NCBI RefSeq assembly: GCF_023910625.1
Contig: NZ_JAAVVW010000002.1
Location: 1 to 64,000 of the forward strand
Length of the DNA stretch: 64,000 bases
Source: Limnohabitans sp.
GTDB taxonomy: Bacteria; Pseudomonadota; Gammaproteobacteria; Burkholderiales; Burkholderiaceae_C
Direction: 5' to 3'
The position numbers were made by a program, and so were the translations under genes. The notes below the pieces were generated by a model, which ran no database searches, was not told the DNA's origin, and saw only the letters and a program-made list of their open reading frames with translations. Shown one piece after another: positions 24,467-34,263 of this stretch (positions within the stretch are counted from its first letter, which is position 1; each line of letters opens with the position of its first letter).

Positions 24467-26269
24467 TCAGTCGGTCAGACAAGAGGTGGCATCGATGCGG
24501 ATCGCGCCTTCACCCCATCCGGCAACGACCGTGCGCATGAAGATGGTGTTTTGGCCCGAACGCAAATAAGGGCGCAGATCCACATTCAAACCAAAAGACC
24601 AATCGCCCCTCGTTTCGACATGCCAACGGAAATGCTCGTAAACTTGAACGCCGACACTATAGTACCAGTCGCTTTCGCCGTCATATCCGCGATCGATAAC
24701 TTCAAGCCTGTCGCCTCCGTATGGGCCCACATAAACCGTTACGCCGTTTACCTGGACTAGAAGCCAATCCTCAAACCAAACGCCTGCCAGAGTGAAGTTG
24801 GTATACCAGTCTTTGTTGCTGATGTTGAACGACATGGAGCGGTCATACGTCCTGCCCCATCCCCAGCCCCAATAGTTGTCAGCAATAGTGCCCAGATATA
24901 GACTGTATGTGCCGTTACCTCCCGGCACCCAGCTCATCGCCATGTCGCTTTGTGTAGATTCCAGCTGCAGATTGTTTGCGCCGGTGGATGTGCTGGTTGT
25001 GGTGACCGGCGCCAGGTATTGAAGACCTAGCACGCTGGACGATGGCACCAATTCATTGGAAAAACTGTCGATCACCTGGTTGGACAGCGACTGGCTGGCC
25101 ACGACCAGTGTTTTACTCAAGTCAAAGTTTTCTGTGGGAGAAAGGCTGGTCCCCTCAAAGCGGTTCACCAGGGTGGCCGTTGATTCAGATTCCGTCATCT
25201 GGTAACGATCTACCGTGGTCTTCAGGGTGTAGCCGCGTCTGCCGACATTTCGGAAGCTTCCTGCACTGCAGCCGGTCCGGTGATACTCGCGCCTGTCATA
25301 GCTGACCGCCATTTGCGGCTGATAAATGGTCTCGCCCGATGATGGGTCTTGAGACTCGGAATATGCCGGAGTCACTTTGCGCACATAGTCGATTATGGCC
25401 GCGATGGACTCGGTCTCTTTCATAAGGGTTTTGGCGTCAACGTACGCGTTCGGGCACCCAGAGGTCAACTTGTTGGCCAGGCAGTTGATCTTGAATTCAC
25501 TGTCAACGGAAGATTCATCGAATGCACCTCCGGTGTAGATGGATTGCCACGCCGTGGCTGCGGTGCCGTCGCGCTTTCTGAGTTGCCACTTTAATACGCC
25601 GGCATCAGCATACGTCCATGTCTGTGGCAGGCCCGTTTCTGCGGCCAAGGAGGTGTAGAGCATGTAGACCGTGGTGGGGTCAGAGTCAACGACTTTGGGG
25701 TCGCCGGCAAAGACGTGCCCCGTTTCAGTGACGGTCACCCCCCAAGCCAGCTTCATGTCGCGGGTAACTCCCTTGGGCCTGACTTGCTGCTCGTAGATAA
25801 ACACGCCTGAGCCCACTTTGCCTTGAGCCATCACACTTTTGATGACGGTGGCGATCTGATTGGCTTTGGCGGGCGACATGATGGCTTTGGCGGCTGTCAC
25901 AATTTCTGCCTTGCTCATGGTGCCCGCGCCGTATTCGCGCACAGTGACAGCCATAGGTCGGACATCGGCTACTTTTTGCTGCTGTCTGGCGTTGACCGCT
26001 GCAGGCCTACTTCCCCCAAAGTTGACCGCCACGTTCTCCGAGGTGAGTGCGCTTGTAGGGGTGCTCAGGCCAGTAACTGTCTGAGTCGCACGTAAACCTA
26101 GAGTGCGTGCGCTTTGGGCGTGTGCGGCAGAAGGAGTCAGGGCGCTAATGAGCGTGAAAAGGAGACATATCGTCAGACCGCGCCAGGACACAAAAAACTC
26201 ATAAAAGTCACCGCTGTTGCCTGTGCTGATGTCCTGCTGGGTGCCGTCGTGGCATTGGAGCAAATTCAT
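24467..26269 (-). CDS. Large exported protein at the end of the pilus operon
   Basis: The product of 600 residues has a signal peptide (GLTICLLFTLISALTPSAAH, cleaved after AHA). The mature part begins with a helical, Thr/Ser-rich region, followed by a cysteine-containing middle (ADAGVLKWQLRKRDG, NCLANKLTSGCPNAYVD). The C-terminal 200 residues, rich in Trp and Tyr (WYTNFTLAGVWFEDWLLVQV, then NGVTVYVGPYGG), look like a jelly-roll or carbohydrate-binding sandwich. Its size, cysteines and location recall mating-pair stabilisation proteins (TraN type) or a PilV-like adhesin, but no family match is claimed. It is 38 bp upstream of the frameshifted exported protein gene. Confidence 0.5.
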   Translation of the reverse strand: MNLLQCHDGTQQDISTGNSGDFYEFFVSWRGLTICLLFTLISALTPSAAHAQSARTLGLRATQTVTGLSTPTSALTSENVAVNFGGSRPAAVNARQQQKVADVRPMAVTVREYGAGTMSKAEIVTAAKAIMSPAKANQIATVIKSVMAQGKVGSGVFIYEQQVRPKGVTRDMKLAWGVTVTETGHVFAGDPKVVDSDPTTVYMLYTSLAAETGLPQTWTYADAGVLKWQLRKRDGTAATAWQSIYTGGAFDESSVDSEFKINCLANKLTSGCPNAYVDAKTLMKETESIAAIIDYVRKVTPAYSESQDPSSGETIYQPQMAVSYDRREYHRTGCSAGSFRNVGRRGYTLKTTVDRYQMTESESTATLVNRFEGTSLSPTENFDLSKTLVVASQSLSNQVIDSFSNELVPSSSVLGLQYLAPVTTTSTSTGANNLQLESTQSDMAMSWVPGGNGTYSLYLGTIADNYWGWGWGRTYDRSMSFNISNKDWYTNFTLAGVWFEDWLLVQVNGVTVYVGPYGGDRLEVIDRGYDGESDWYYSVGVQVYEHFRWHVETRGDWSFGLNVDLRPYLRSGQNTIFMRTVVAGWGEGAIRIDATSCLTD

Positions 26270-26301
26270 GGTGCAACTCTTTCAATGAGGTGGTGATGGG
26301 A

Positions 26302-27042
26302 TTACTGGGGTTTGCTCAGGCTTGGTGGCATTGCGCCGGGCATGAGGCCAGGAATGGCAGGGATGCCCAGCACGCCGGTGGCCGGTTGTACTTGGATGGG
26401 TGTCAGTGGAGAGCCTGCGCGTGCGACTTGGCGGATTTGTGAGTCCACCCACTGCACCTGGACATGACCTGCTGCTGGCGTGCTGGCGGCTACGTCGAGG
26501 GTCTCGTCTCCAATTCGAATCGTTCCGCTGGCTTTTGTTACAGGCAAGGAATCGGCCGATGCGGAGCTCCATGATGTTGGGTTTGGAGGGTTGCTTGGCG
26601 TTGCATTGCCGATTGCTGGTGGTCTTGATGTGGATGTTGGAGGTGTCGTGCCGGGCGAAATTGACACGGGCTTGATCACAGTCACATTGCCCGACTTAGA
26701 TTGACCTGAAACTGTCATCTGCGCGATGGATTCGGCTCTTGCCCTGGTTTTTTCTGACTCGGCGCGCAGGTTGGCCAACACCAAGTCTGCGGCGTTTTGA
26801 GCTTGCTTGACTTGCTCTTGGCCAAGTTGGGTGAGCAGCTTGGATTTGTTCAGTTGGCGGTGAAGATCTTCTTCGGACAATGGTCGTCCAGTCATGGGGT
26901 TTATCGCTGCCTGGGTTGCCTCAATGTTGCTGTGCTGCGAAGCGCCCGGGGCGATGGTTTGTGCCCGTGCTTGTGGGGTAACCAAAAGGGAAGTCAAGGC
27001 AATACTCAAGATGGATGAAGTGAGGTGGGCAGAGGGTTTCAT
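26302..27042 (-). CDS. pilP: PilP-like type IVB pilus biogenesis protein
   Basis: A 246-residue exported protein (signal peptide ILSIALTSLLVTPQARAQ). Residues 45-100 are a long helix rich in Gln and Glu (LLTQLGQEQVKQAQNAADLV), followed by a Pro/Thr linker and a small C-terminal beta domain (SGTIRIGDETLDVAAS). This order is characteristic of the PilP proteins of R64-type thin pili. PilP interacts with the secretin and inner-membrane complex in related systems. The C-terminal domain is unusually followed by a Pro-rich tail (IPAIPGLMPGAMPPSLSK). Confidence 0.7.
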   Translation of the reverse strand: MKPSAHLTSSILSIALTSLLVTPQARAQTIAPGASQHSNIEATQAAINPMTGRPLSEEDLHRQLNKSKLLTQLGQEQVKQAQNAADLVLANLRAESEKTRARAESIAQMTVSGQSKSGNVTVIKPVSISPGTTPPTSTSRPPAIGNATPSNPPNPTSWSSASADSLPVTKASGTIRIGDETLDVAASTPAAGHVQVQWVDSQIRQVARAGSPLTPIQVQPATGVLGIPAIPGLMPGAMPPSLSKPQ

Positions 27043-27136
27043 GGTGGTTCTCCTGGAGTAAAAAGTGGACAGGTTGGGTTGATGGTGTTATCAGTGAAAG
27101 GATTTGGGGCAAAGGATCAAGGTGCGGGGCGCGGAA

Positions 27137-28177
27137 TCAATAGGCCCCGACCACCGTGCGCTCCAGAGTCCCTCCGTTGGGCAGGGTGGTGCTGATTCGT
27201 GCGGTATAGCCGGGCGATCGCATCGAGACGGTGCTGTTTTCTGGGTTGCGCACAGCATCGGAGCTGTTGTCCAGCCGAAGCGTGCCGCCCCAAGGGTCGG
27301 TCACATCGGCTACAGACAAGCCCAGCACTGTGTGCGCCGAGTTGTTCGTAATGGCCACGGCTGCGCCGCCTGTGTTGGGCATGGAGCCTGCGCTGTCGAA
27401 CTCGGCGCTCGCGGTGCCTGCTCGGTTCGTGCGTGCAAAGTAATTCACCCCCATATCCCGCGAGGCGTTGCTTTGATACCTGGTCATGAAATAACTGGCC
27501 AGTGCAGTGCTTGCTCGGTTAATCTGTCCCATGGCCGTTTCCACTAGGTCTCCAACGACCTTGCGGCCGTCAATGACGATGCCTCTGTCATCGCCCCCAA
27601 GGGTGAGGACGCCGACCGCGCTCAAAGCCGTGTTGGCATCGACTGCGCCGTCATATCCAGGTGAGACCACGGCAATGGTGTGGTACGGGTAGGTCAAGCC
27701 GTTGATCGTCCAGGACTGGCGCGTGGTGATGTAGACGCACATCCCTTGACCAAAACCGTCCATCGCGCTAACGCTGGCCGAGCTGGGCAAATAGCGGGCA
27801 ATGGGGTTGAATACGTTGGCAGAAGTTTCGCAGCGGCCGGTAGCATTCGGCACTACTGGATTGATGGCACCGCCCGCGACCGTGAACACGGCATTGGGCA
27901 CAGCGTCCACCAGTCTGGAGTCTTCTTTGTAAGCGCTTTCGATGGCCAGGCGCAAATCAGCCAATTTGGCTGTGGTGTCTTGTTTCCCAAAAAACGCCAG
28001 AGCCGGGGTCAAGGCCTCCGCAATCGTATTCAAGAACAGCGCGGCCAAAACAATGGCGACCATCATTTCAGGCAGGCTAAAGCCCTTTTGTTTGCTTTTT
28101 TGACTTGCCCGTTGGTTAAATAGCTTGCGGCGTATTTGGCCTCGCTTTGTCGTGTGTTTGATCGTCGGGTCCATCAA
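27137..28177 (-). CDS. pilV: PilV-like minor prepilin
   Basis: This 346-residue protein has a basic leader and a prepilin-peptidase site KQKG|FSLPEMMVAIVLAA with Glu at mature position 5. The mature domain is about 310 residues, long for a pilin, rich in Thr, Ser and Asn and ending with beta-type repeats. The position after the major pilin and a PilT-like ATPase, at the end of the pilus gene run, is that of R64 PilV, the tip adhesin; no shufflon sites were recognised. It overlaps the ATPase gene by 4 bp (ATGA). Confidence 0.65.
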   Translation of the reverse strand: MMDPTIKHTTKRGQIRRKLFNQRASQKSKQKGFSLPEMMVAIVLAALFLNTIAEALTPALAFFGKQDTTAKLADLRLAIESAYKEDSRLVDAVPNAVFTVAGGAINPVVPNATGRCETSANVFNPIARYLPSSASVSAMDGFGQGMCVYITTRQSWTINGLTYPYHTIAVVSPGYDGAVDANTALSAVGVLTLGGDDRGIVIDGRKVVGDLVETAMGQINRASTALASYFMTRYQSNASRDMGVNYFARTNRAGTASAEFDSAGSMPNTGGAAVAITNNSAHTVLGLSVADVTDPWGGTLRLDNSSDAVRNPENSTVSMRSPGYTARISTTLPNGGTLERTVVGAY

Positions 28178-29259
28178 GAGCCTCCCAGTCTTTTTTCGAG
28201 GTAGTCGCGCTTGGAGCTGGCAGTCAAAGCTGCATCACGGCTGATCAGACCACTCTCGAACAGCTTCTGTAAGCTGAAGTTCATGGTGATTTGCCCTTCC
28301 GAGCGACCTGTCTCCATGCTCTGTTCGATCGAGATCAATTGGCCGGTGGCGATATTGGACCGGATCGCTGGAGTGCATAAGAGCAACTCGGCGGCCAGCA
28401 CGCGCCCGCCTGCGTTGGCTTTGATAAGGCGTTGCGCAATGACGCCGCGCAAGGTCGAAGAGAGCACGGACCTGGCCAAATCTCGTTCTTTTTCCGAATA
28501 AAAGGCGAGAACGCGCTCAATGGCCTCGGTCGAGCTATTGGTGTGCAACGTGGCCACTACGAAGTGACCAGTCTGCGCAGCAGCGAGGCATGCTTGCATG
28601 GTTTGCTGATCGCGCACTTCGCCGACCATGATGATGTCCGGGTCTTCGCGCATCGCGGCCACGACTCCCCCCGCAAAGCTGAGGCAGTCATGACCTTCGC
28701 CGACTTGGCGCTGGCGTACGCGGCAGCGTTTGTCCTTGTGAAGGTACTCAATTGGGTCTTCGAGGGTGATGATGTGCCCGGACAGGCTTGCATTGATCTG
28801 GTCAAGGCAGCTTGCAAGGGTGGTCGTTTTGCCCGATCCTGTACCGCCGACGACCAGAACCAGGCCCGTGGGGTGGTCCAGCAACTTGTTGACACCTGCG
28901 GGCAAGCCCAACGACGGCAAGGGCGGGATATGGAAGGCCAGCTTCCTGACGGCCACGTTGACCTCACCGGAGCTGATGTAGACATGCATGCGCACGCGCA
29001 ACTCGCCTAAGTTGATCGCAAAGTCGTCTTGCCCGCCTTTGGCCGCTATCAGCTCATACAGCGTGCTGGACTGGTAGCGCACCGCTGAGAGCCACGAAGT
29101 GATTTCGGCGGGGGTGGAGAGGTGTTCACTGCCAAGCAGCGGCTCCATATCGCCAGATCTGCGCAGCCAAATGGCAGCATGCGGACTCAGGTGGATGTCC
29201 GAGACATCATCCTGGCTGAGCTGGTCAAGCAGGGTCTGGAGAAAGCTGGTCTGGATCAT
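28174..29259 (-). CDS. PilT-like pilus retraction ATPase
   Basis: A 361-residue hexameric ATPase of the PilT/VirB11 superfamily. Walker A is VGGTGSGKTTTLASCL (about residue 138); the Asp box ITLEDPIEYLHKD and the acidic motif DPDIIMVGEVRD with His box HFVVATLHTNS follow. The N-terminal domain contains DIHLSPHAAIWLRRSG. R64-type loci usually have only one secretion ATPase (PilQ), so a second PilT-like ATPase suggests this pilus can retract. It overlaps the downstream minor pilin gene by 4 bp. Confidence 0.85.
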   Translation of the reverse strand: MIQTSFLQTLLDQLSQDDVSDIHLSPHAAIWLRRSGDMEPLLGSEHLSTPAEITSWLSAVRYQSSTLYELIAAKGGQDDFAINLGELRVRMHVYISSGEVNVAVRKLAFHIPPLPSLGLPAGVNKLLDHPTGLVLVVGGTGSGKTTTLASCLDQINASLSGHIITLEDPIEYLHKDKRCRVRQRQVGEGHDCLSFAGGVVAAMREDPDIIMVGEVRDQQTMQACLAAAQTGHFVVATLHTNSSTEAIERVLAFYSEKERDLARSVLSSTLRGVIAQRLIKANAGGRVLAAELLLCTPAIRSNIATGQLISIEQSMETGRSEGQITMNFSLQKLFESGLISRDAALTASSKRDYLEKRLGGS

Positions 29260-29312
29260 GTTGTTGGTTCAGAAAATGAGGTGCAAAAGGGGGAAGTCGC
29301 CGGGTTCAGTGT

Positions 29313-30197
29313 TCAGGGCTGGAGCACCGTTTGCCGGATCTGCCCGCCCCATGGCAAGACCACCCGTAAAGCCACGCTGAACGGCGCGACAGTGGAGCTG
29401 TCTTGCAAATTGGAAAATTCGATAGCTGTGCCCAAGGGAGCCGTCACATCGGTGGCTGCCAATCCCATCACATTGGCCACGCCCGAACCACTCAGAGCGG
29501 CGTAGGCGTCCACACAAGGCAGGCTTGACTCGGGCTGAGCGCAGTCGCTCGCTCGCCAAAAGTTGGTGTCATGGCTGAACACGGGGTTCACCCCTTTGCG
29601 TCCAACAAAAAAGTTCATCAGTGCTCTGGCGGTGTCATTGAGCTTGGCTTGGGTCTGGGCGTAGCGCTCAAAATACCAGCCTTGAGCGCTGTAGATGCGC
29701 CAGATGGCATCACCCGTGAATTCGCTCACGGGAAGCCCGTCTTGCAGTGTGGTTGCAGCGGGCGCTTGCGTGGCTGGATACCATGCTGCGATCTTGCGCC
29801 ACGGGATGCAGCCAATGGTGCCTGCACTACAGCCGGGGCTGGCCATGGAGGTGGACATGGCCAGGCGCATGCCGGGGTAAGTGCGAGGTAACGCGGCTTG
29901 CAGCTGGGTTTCTGAGGGTGTAATCCCAGACACAGCGATCGTGTCTGCTTGTTGCTCGTACCAGGCTTGCAAATGGAGCAGGACCTCGTCCACCTCGCGT
30001 GCCATGCGATCTTCTGCCCCAAATGCGGCTTTGTGCACAGCCAGCGAAGAAAACGACATCACCATGACTGCCACGGCCCCCAAAATGGCCGCAACAACAA
30101 TGGCCACAGACCCTCGCTCTGAGTGACTTTGAGAGACGCGAGATGATCCGCTTCGGCTGCGCAATGCGTAGCGTTGGAGTTGGGTCCGAGACATCAT
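29313..30197 (-). CDS. Pilin-like membrane protein lacking Glu5
   Basis: The 294-residue protein has a basic leader followed by ERGSVAIVVAAILGAVAVMV, a typical N-terminal pilin helix but without the glutamate at mature position 5. The remainder is an exported-type domain with six cysteines (ASPGCSAGTIGCIPW, SDCAQPESSLPCVDAY). It lies between the major pilin and the PilT-like ATPase. A minor pilin or pilus-tip component is likely; lack of Glu5 is a feature of tip-most pseudopilins such as GspK, which may be the functional analogy. Confidence 0.6.
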   Translation of the reverse strand: MMSRTQLQRYALRSRSGSSRVSQSHSERGSVAIVVAAILGAVAVMVMSFSSLAVHKAAFGAEDRMAREVDEVLLHLQAWYEQQADTIAVSGITPSETQLQAALPRTYPGMRLAMSTSMASPGCSAGTIGCIPWRKIAAWYPATQAPAATTLQDGLPVSEFTGDAIWRIYSAQGWYFERYAQTQAKLNDTARALMNFFVGRKGVNPVFSHDTNFWRASDCAQPESSLPCVDAYAALSGSGVANVMGLAATDVTAPLGTAIEFSNLQDSSTVAPFSVALRVVLPWGGQIRQTVLQP

Positions 30198-30225
30198 GAT
30201 GGGCGTTCCTGATTCAAGGCGACGT

Positions 30226-30900
30226 TCAACGTGAGTCTGTGATCTTCATGTCCACGGTGCCGAATTCGGTCGCACCGGTTCCCAAGGTTGCGCGGCATTT
30301 GCCATTTGCGAACGTGACGGTGGCCACGGCGTCAGTCCCTGCACACTTTTTGATGTACTCGGTGATGATGGGGTTGGGAACGTTGCTTGCCCGCAGAAAG
30401 TAGACCCAGGTGTAGTTGCCGCCGTTGGCAGCGCTGGCAGCTTCCCGGTTGATGGAAATGGTGGCCGCGTCCGCAACAGTGCTCACCGTGATGTTGTTAG
30501 ATGCATCGACAGGTTGACGTTCAACGTAGGGGCCGCCCCATGTTGTGGTGGCTGTGATGCCGTTGAACATGTTGCCTGCCACAGCATCGGTTCGGTTCCA
30601 TAAAACAGACAAACGGCTTGGAACGCCGCCCAGCTCCATCTTGGCGCGATTGACCGAGTTACCGATGGTGGTCATGTCCGCCAGCAGCTTGGTGGCTTTG
30701 CTGCTGTCACCACTGAAGCTGCCAATGATCACGCTGGCCAGAACGGCAATGATGCCCAGTACCACGGCCAATTCCATGAGCGTGAAGCCTTTCTGTTTAT
30801 GGGCCCGTTTTTGGGCTGGCTGGGTAATGCCGGCGCATATGGGGGAAGTTGCCGAAAACATGCGTCGCTTCAGCGGGGTGGTGATTTGAGGGGGTTTCAT
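30226..30900 (-). CDS. pilS: Major type IVB prepilin PilS
   Basis: A 224-residue prepilin with a long leader of about 39 residues and cleavage site KQKG|FTLMELAVVLGIIAVLAS (Glu5 present). The mature protein of about 185 residues has a pair of C-terminal cysteines (YIKKCAGTDAV, NGKCRATLGTG) that would form the D-region disulphide. The position right after the platform protein PilR matches R64. The prepilin peptidase is not in the window, so a host or distal enzyme is needed. Confidence 0.8.
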   Translation of the reverse strand: MKPPQITTPLKRRMFSATSPICAGITQPAQKRAHKQKGFTLMELAVVLGIIAVLASVIIGSFSGDSSKATKLLADMTTIGNSVNRAKMELGGVPSRLSVLWNRTDAVAGNMFNGITATTTWGGPYVERQPVDASNNITVSTVADAATISINREAASAANGGNYTWVYFLRASNVPNPIITEYIKKCAGTDAVATVTFANGKCRATLGTGATEFGTVDMKITDSR

Positions 30901-30982
30901 GGTGGTTGCTCCTTGAGAAAAAATGGAGATAAGTGGTTTCAGTTGGGAAAAAAATCAATGCGATCGATCAGGTTTTGAACGC

Positions 30983-32260
30983 TCAGAGGCTGTTGAGAAC
31001 AGGGCCGGCGATGGGGTAGTACACGACGTAGAAAATCCCCAACACCGCGAAAGCCATGATCACAAGGGACATAAGCTGAAGCCAGGCTTTGGTCTGTGCC
31101 GTGAGAAGCTCGATGTCTTCGTTCAACATGGCGGAGAAGGATTTCAGGCCATCGGACAAAGATCCCGAATCACGCGCTGCGCGGTAGCCAGCCACCACGA
31201 ATTTGGGAAAGCCAGCGCTTTGCACAGCATCGCGGTCATCGCTTCCTGCGGCTAGGCGTTTGCTCATGCGTGCCAAGGCTTCAGAGGTCGATCTGAGTTG
31301 GGTGGCGGGCTTGATAACTGTACAAATGTCTTGGCCTGGGATGCCGGCGGCATACATCAGGCCGTAGACGGACCAAATGGAGGCATGTTCGCTTTTAAGG
31401 GATAGATCTCGGAACGCTTTGATCTTGAGAGCGAGAGTGGACCAAATGGAGGATTTCCACAGGGCAATGGCACCCAGTCCCATTGCGATGTAAATCAACG
31501 CCGCTATTTGGACATTGGCGTTGACCCAGTCAACCAGTCCGTAAATGATCTTGATGGAATCGGGTATGTTGGTGTTTTGCGTCCCAAGACGTTTGAAAAA
31601 TTTAATGATTTTTGGTCCCAGTCCCAAGAAAAAGGCCGGCAGAGCCAGGTAGAGCACGAGCATCATCAAAATCGGCATCCGCAGGGCAGAACTGAGGGCT
31701 GTGTCGCGCTGGTAGCGGGTGCGAGCTTCTGCGGCCAGATCCGTGAATGCCTGGTGGGCGTTACCTGACTCGCTCAGGGCGCGTACCACCATCGCGTCGC
31801 GCAGACTAAACCCGGCAGTTTGCATGGCTGAATGCAAAGCCTGTCCGTCAGTGACTTGGGCGGCAAGGATAGCCACGGCACCTTTGAGGCGGCCGTCCTG
31901 CAGGTATTCCTGTGCGGAATCAAGTGCCGCGAGCAAGGAGCCGTCGCGTTGGAGGCGTTTACCCAGCGTTTCATACAAACGGGCTTTGTCCCGCAGGTCA
32001 AAGTCCGAGTGCACGATCCAGCCAAAACCGGAACTGAGGGTTTGCATGGCATTGACGCGCACCTGGGGCCGCTTGAAGCCCATGCGTTTGACGCGACCCA
32101 AGGCATAGCCCTCCGATCTGGCTTGCACCATGCCCTGGATCTTGCGTTTGCCCCCTGCGTTGGACGCTTGCGCCGTGAAGTCCCAATACATGGCAAACCC
32201 TTGACGGGGCTTGGAAGCGCTGCTGCTGGAGTTGATGTTTTGCGTGGGCGTGCTCATCAT
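30983..32260 (-). CDS. pilR: Pilus inner-membrane platform protein PilR
   Basis: The 425-residue protein has the two tandem GspF-type helical domains and three membrane segments (around LPILMMLVLYLALPAFFLGL, VQIAALIYIAMGLGAIALWK and LMSLVIMAFAVLGIFYVVYY). It anchors the assembly ATPase at the inner membrane. It overlaps the ATPase gene by 4 bp (ATGA) and precedes the major pilin, the order PilQ-PilR-PilS of R64. Confidence 0.8.
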   Translation of the reverse strand: MMSTPTQNINSSSSASKPRQGFAMYWDFTAQASNAGGKRKIQGMVQARSEGYALGRVKRMGFKRPQVRVNAMQTLSSGFGWIVHSDFDLRDKARLYETLGKRLQRDGSLLAALDSAQEYLQDGRLKGAVAILAAQVTDGQALHSAMQTAGFSLRDAMVVRALSESGNAHQAFTDLAAEARTRYQRDTALSSALRMPILMMLVLYLALPAFFLGLGPKIIKFFKRLGTQNTNIPDSIKIIYGLVDWVNANVQIAALIYIAMGLGAIALWKSSIWSTLALKIKAFRDLSLKSEHASIWSVYGLMYAAGIPGQDICTVIKPATQLRSTSEALARMSKRLAAGSDDRDAVQSAGFPKFVVAGYRAARDSGSLSDGLKSFSAMLNEDIELLTAQTKAWLQLMSLVIMAFAVLGIFYVVYYPIAGPVLNSL

Positions 32261-34263
32261 TTATCCTCCAGTGAGCCGAGTTTCTTGGCCTCTTCGATGG
32301 AGGTCAGGCCCTGGGCCACCAGGCGCAGCGCATTGGCAATCAGGGTGTATTCGGGGGTGATGCCTTCTTTGCCGATGGCGCTGGGCGGGTGATCGCGCTC
32401 GATCATGTCTTTGACAGAGGGCGAGATCTTGAGCAGCTCATAGATCATTCTTCGCCCCCGGTAGCCGGTGTGGTTGCACTCAATGCAGCCCATGGCGCGG
32501 TGTGGCTTGAGCGTTTGGTTGCCGCGTTTCAAAAACTGTTGGTTTTGCAACAACGTCATGGTCTCGATCCGGGTGTCGGGCACAGCGCAGTGGCACAAGG
32601 TGCGGATCAGCCGCTGAGCCAGCACACCCAAAAGCAAGCTGGCAACAGCGGTCATGTCCAATCCAAAGCCGCGCAACCTGGAGATGGCTAGCGATGCGCT
32701 GTTCGTGTGCAGCGAGGTAAAAACCAAGTGACCGGTGTTGCCCGCATCGACCAATTCGTTGCCGATATCGCCTTTTCGGACCTCGCCAAAAAGGATCACG
32801 TCTGGTGCAGCACGCAACAGGCCTTTGAGCAGGTTGTAAGCCCCCGTGGCCTCTGGGCCCCCGGTCTCGGTTTGAAACTGAATCCAGAGCCCTTTGGAGT
32901 ATTCGATGGGGTTTTCGATGGATTCGATCCAGCGGCCGACCGGATCGATTTCGTTGAGCAATGCGTACAGCGTTGTGGTCTTGCCTGAGCCCGTGGGGCC
33001 AGTGATCAGCATCAGCCCTGTCGCTCGTTCTTTCACATCTCGCAGGTAGCGCAGCGTCTCGTCGTCAAAATTGAGCGCATCGAGATCTGCTGATTCGGCT
33101 TGCTGGTCCAGGATACGCATGACACAACTGACGCTGTGATTTTCTGATTTGCGTCGTTGCAGAAGTTCCATGCGAAAGCCATAGCGCTGGGCGATTTCTC
33201 CGTACTGCTCCATGTCCGTGTCTTTGAACTCAAAACGGGTATCGACTGGAGCTTCTTTGACTTTTTCTGTCGCGCCTGCAACGTTGAGCAGGTGCACAAT
33301 CACGCGTTGCCAGATCTTCGCCTCCAAGAAGGTGAAAATGGTGCCCATGCCGCCCACCTTGTAGCGCACCACGCCGCCGCTGTTGCTGGTCATGGGTGTC
33401 AGGGCGATATCGCTGGCCCCCAGATAGCAGCCGTGACGCATCAATGCAAGGACGAATTCGCGCAACACGCGGTCTGCACCTTCATCCTCAAGGCTGATCA
33501 CTTTGAGCTTGCGGTAAAGGTCCATCGCATCCTTGCCGCTTTGGGCATATGCCCGCCGGTAGATGGTTTGCAGGCTGCGCTCGCTGCAAACGACAAAGTC
33601 GTGCTGCCAATAGGGATACAGCAGGTGCGCTTTGGAGGCGTTGCGCGGCTCACAAAGAGCCAGTTGTAGCCGTCCGTTTTGCACACCCACGGGCAGAAGA
33701 GGCTCCATCTTGGTGATGCGCACGTTGCGTTCAGACAGAATCTTTTGAATCTCTCGTGTCGCAATGCCGTCGATTTGCCCTGGTGCGAAGTAGGGCCACT
33801 GGCTGATCTTGGCCTGCACTCGGGCTACGCCCTCAGGGGTAAGGAAGCCGTATTCGGCTGAGCGCATGATTTCAGTCAGGGGCTCGTGCGTGAGGGATTG
33901 GCGCTGCAAGGCAATCTGGATATGACTTTCTGAAATACCCGCATCGCGCAAAGCGCTTATCTGGACATCGTTTGTTGTGCTGTCATTTGACTGTTCATCG
34001 CTTTGCAAATGGCTTTGATGGCTCTCGCTTGCCACGATCCCCGCTGTTTCCGTCACTGTCGGTTGAGGAGTCTCTATGGGGGCTTTCGGGTCGTCTGCTC
34101 GCGGCTGAGTTTCAAGAACGACGAGTGTTTGCGGCTGAGCTTCTGGCGCTTCAGGCGGTGTCTCTGATGAAGATTTGGCCAAAGCAGGGGGAGAAAACAA
34201 ATTGAGCATGGTCGTGGGTGCAGCGTGTGGTGCGGGTTGTGTGTGTAGGCTGCGGCAGCTCAC
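32257..34263 (-). CDS. pilQ: Pilus assembly ATPase PilQ (GspE family)
   Basis: A 668-residue secretion ATPase. The first 110 residues are low-complexity Pro/Gln/Thr. A GspE N1-like region (LLPVGVQNGRLQLALCEPRN) is followed by Walker A LLITGPTGSGKTTTLYALLN at about residue 415, Asp box ESIENPIEY, Walker B region DVILFGEVRKGD and His box LVFTSLHTNS. A four-cysteine zinc element near residue 560-600 (LCHCAVPD, then GCIECNHTGYRGR) is as in PilB-type ATPases. GTG 34263 overlaps the upstream stop; ATG 34209 (MLNLFSPPALAKSS) is an alternative start. Confidence 0.82.
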   Translation of the reverse strand: MSCRSLHTQPAPHAAPTTMLNLFSPPALAKSSSETPPEAPEAQPQTLVVLETQPRADDPKAPIETPQPTVTETAGIVASESHQSHLQSDEQSNDSTTNDVQISALRDAGISESHIQIALQRQSLTHEPLTEIMRSAEYGFLTPEGVARVQAKISQWPYFAPGQIDGIATREIQKILSERNVRITKMEPLLPVGVQNGRLQLALCEPRNASKAHLLYPYWQHDFVVCSERSLQTIYRRAYAQSGKDAMDLYRKLKVISLEDEGADRVLREFVLALMRHGCYLGASDIALTPMTSNSGGVVRYKVGGMGTIFTFLEAKIWQRVIVHLLNVAGATEKVKEAPVDTRFEFKDTDMEQYGEIAQRYGFRMELLQRRKSENHSVSCVMRILDQQAESADLDALNFDDETLRYLRDVKERATGLMLITGPTGSGKTTTLYALLNEIDPVGRWIESIENPIEYSKGLWIQFQTETGGPEATGAYNLLKGLLRAAPDVILFGEVRKGDIGNELVDAGNTGHLVFTSLHTNSASLAISRLRGFGLDMTAVASLLLGVLAQRLIRTLCHCAVPDTRIETMTLLQNQQFLKRGNQTLKPHRAMGCIECNHTGYRGRRMIYELLKISPSVKDMIERDHPPSAIGKEGITPEYTLIANALRLVAQGLTSIEEAKKLGSLEDK

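Noticed and set aside
24467-26269. Assignment as F-type TraN
   Set aside because: Cysteine number and spacing are not those of TraN as far as can be judged by eye; kept as an unidentified exported protein.
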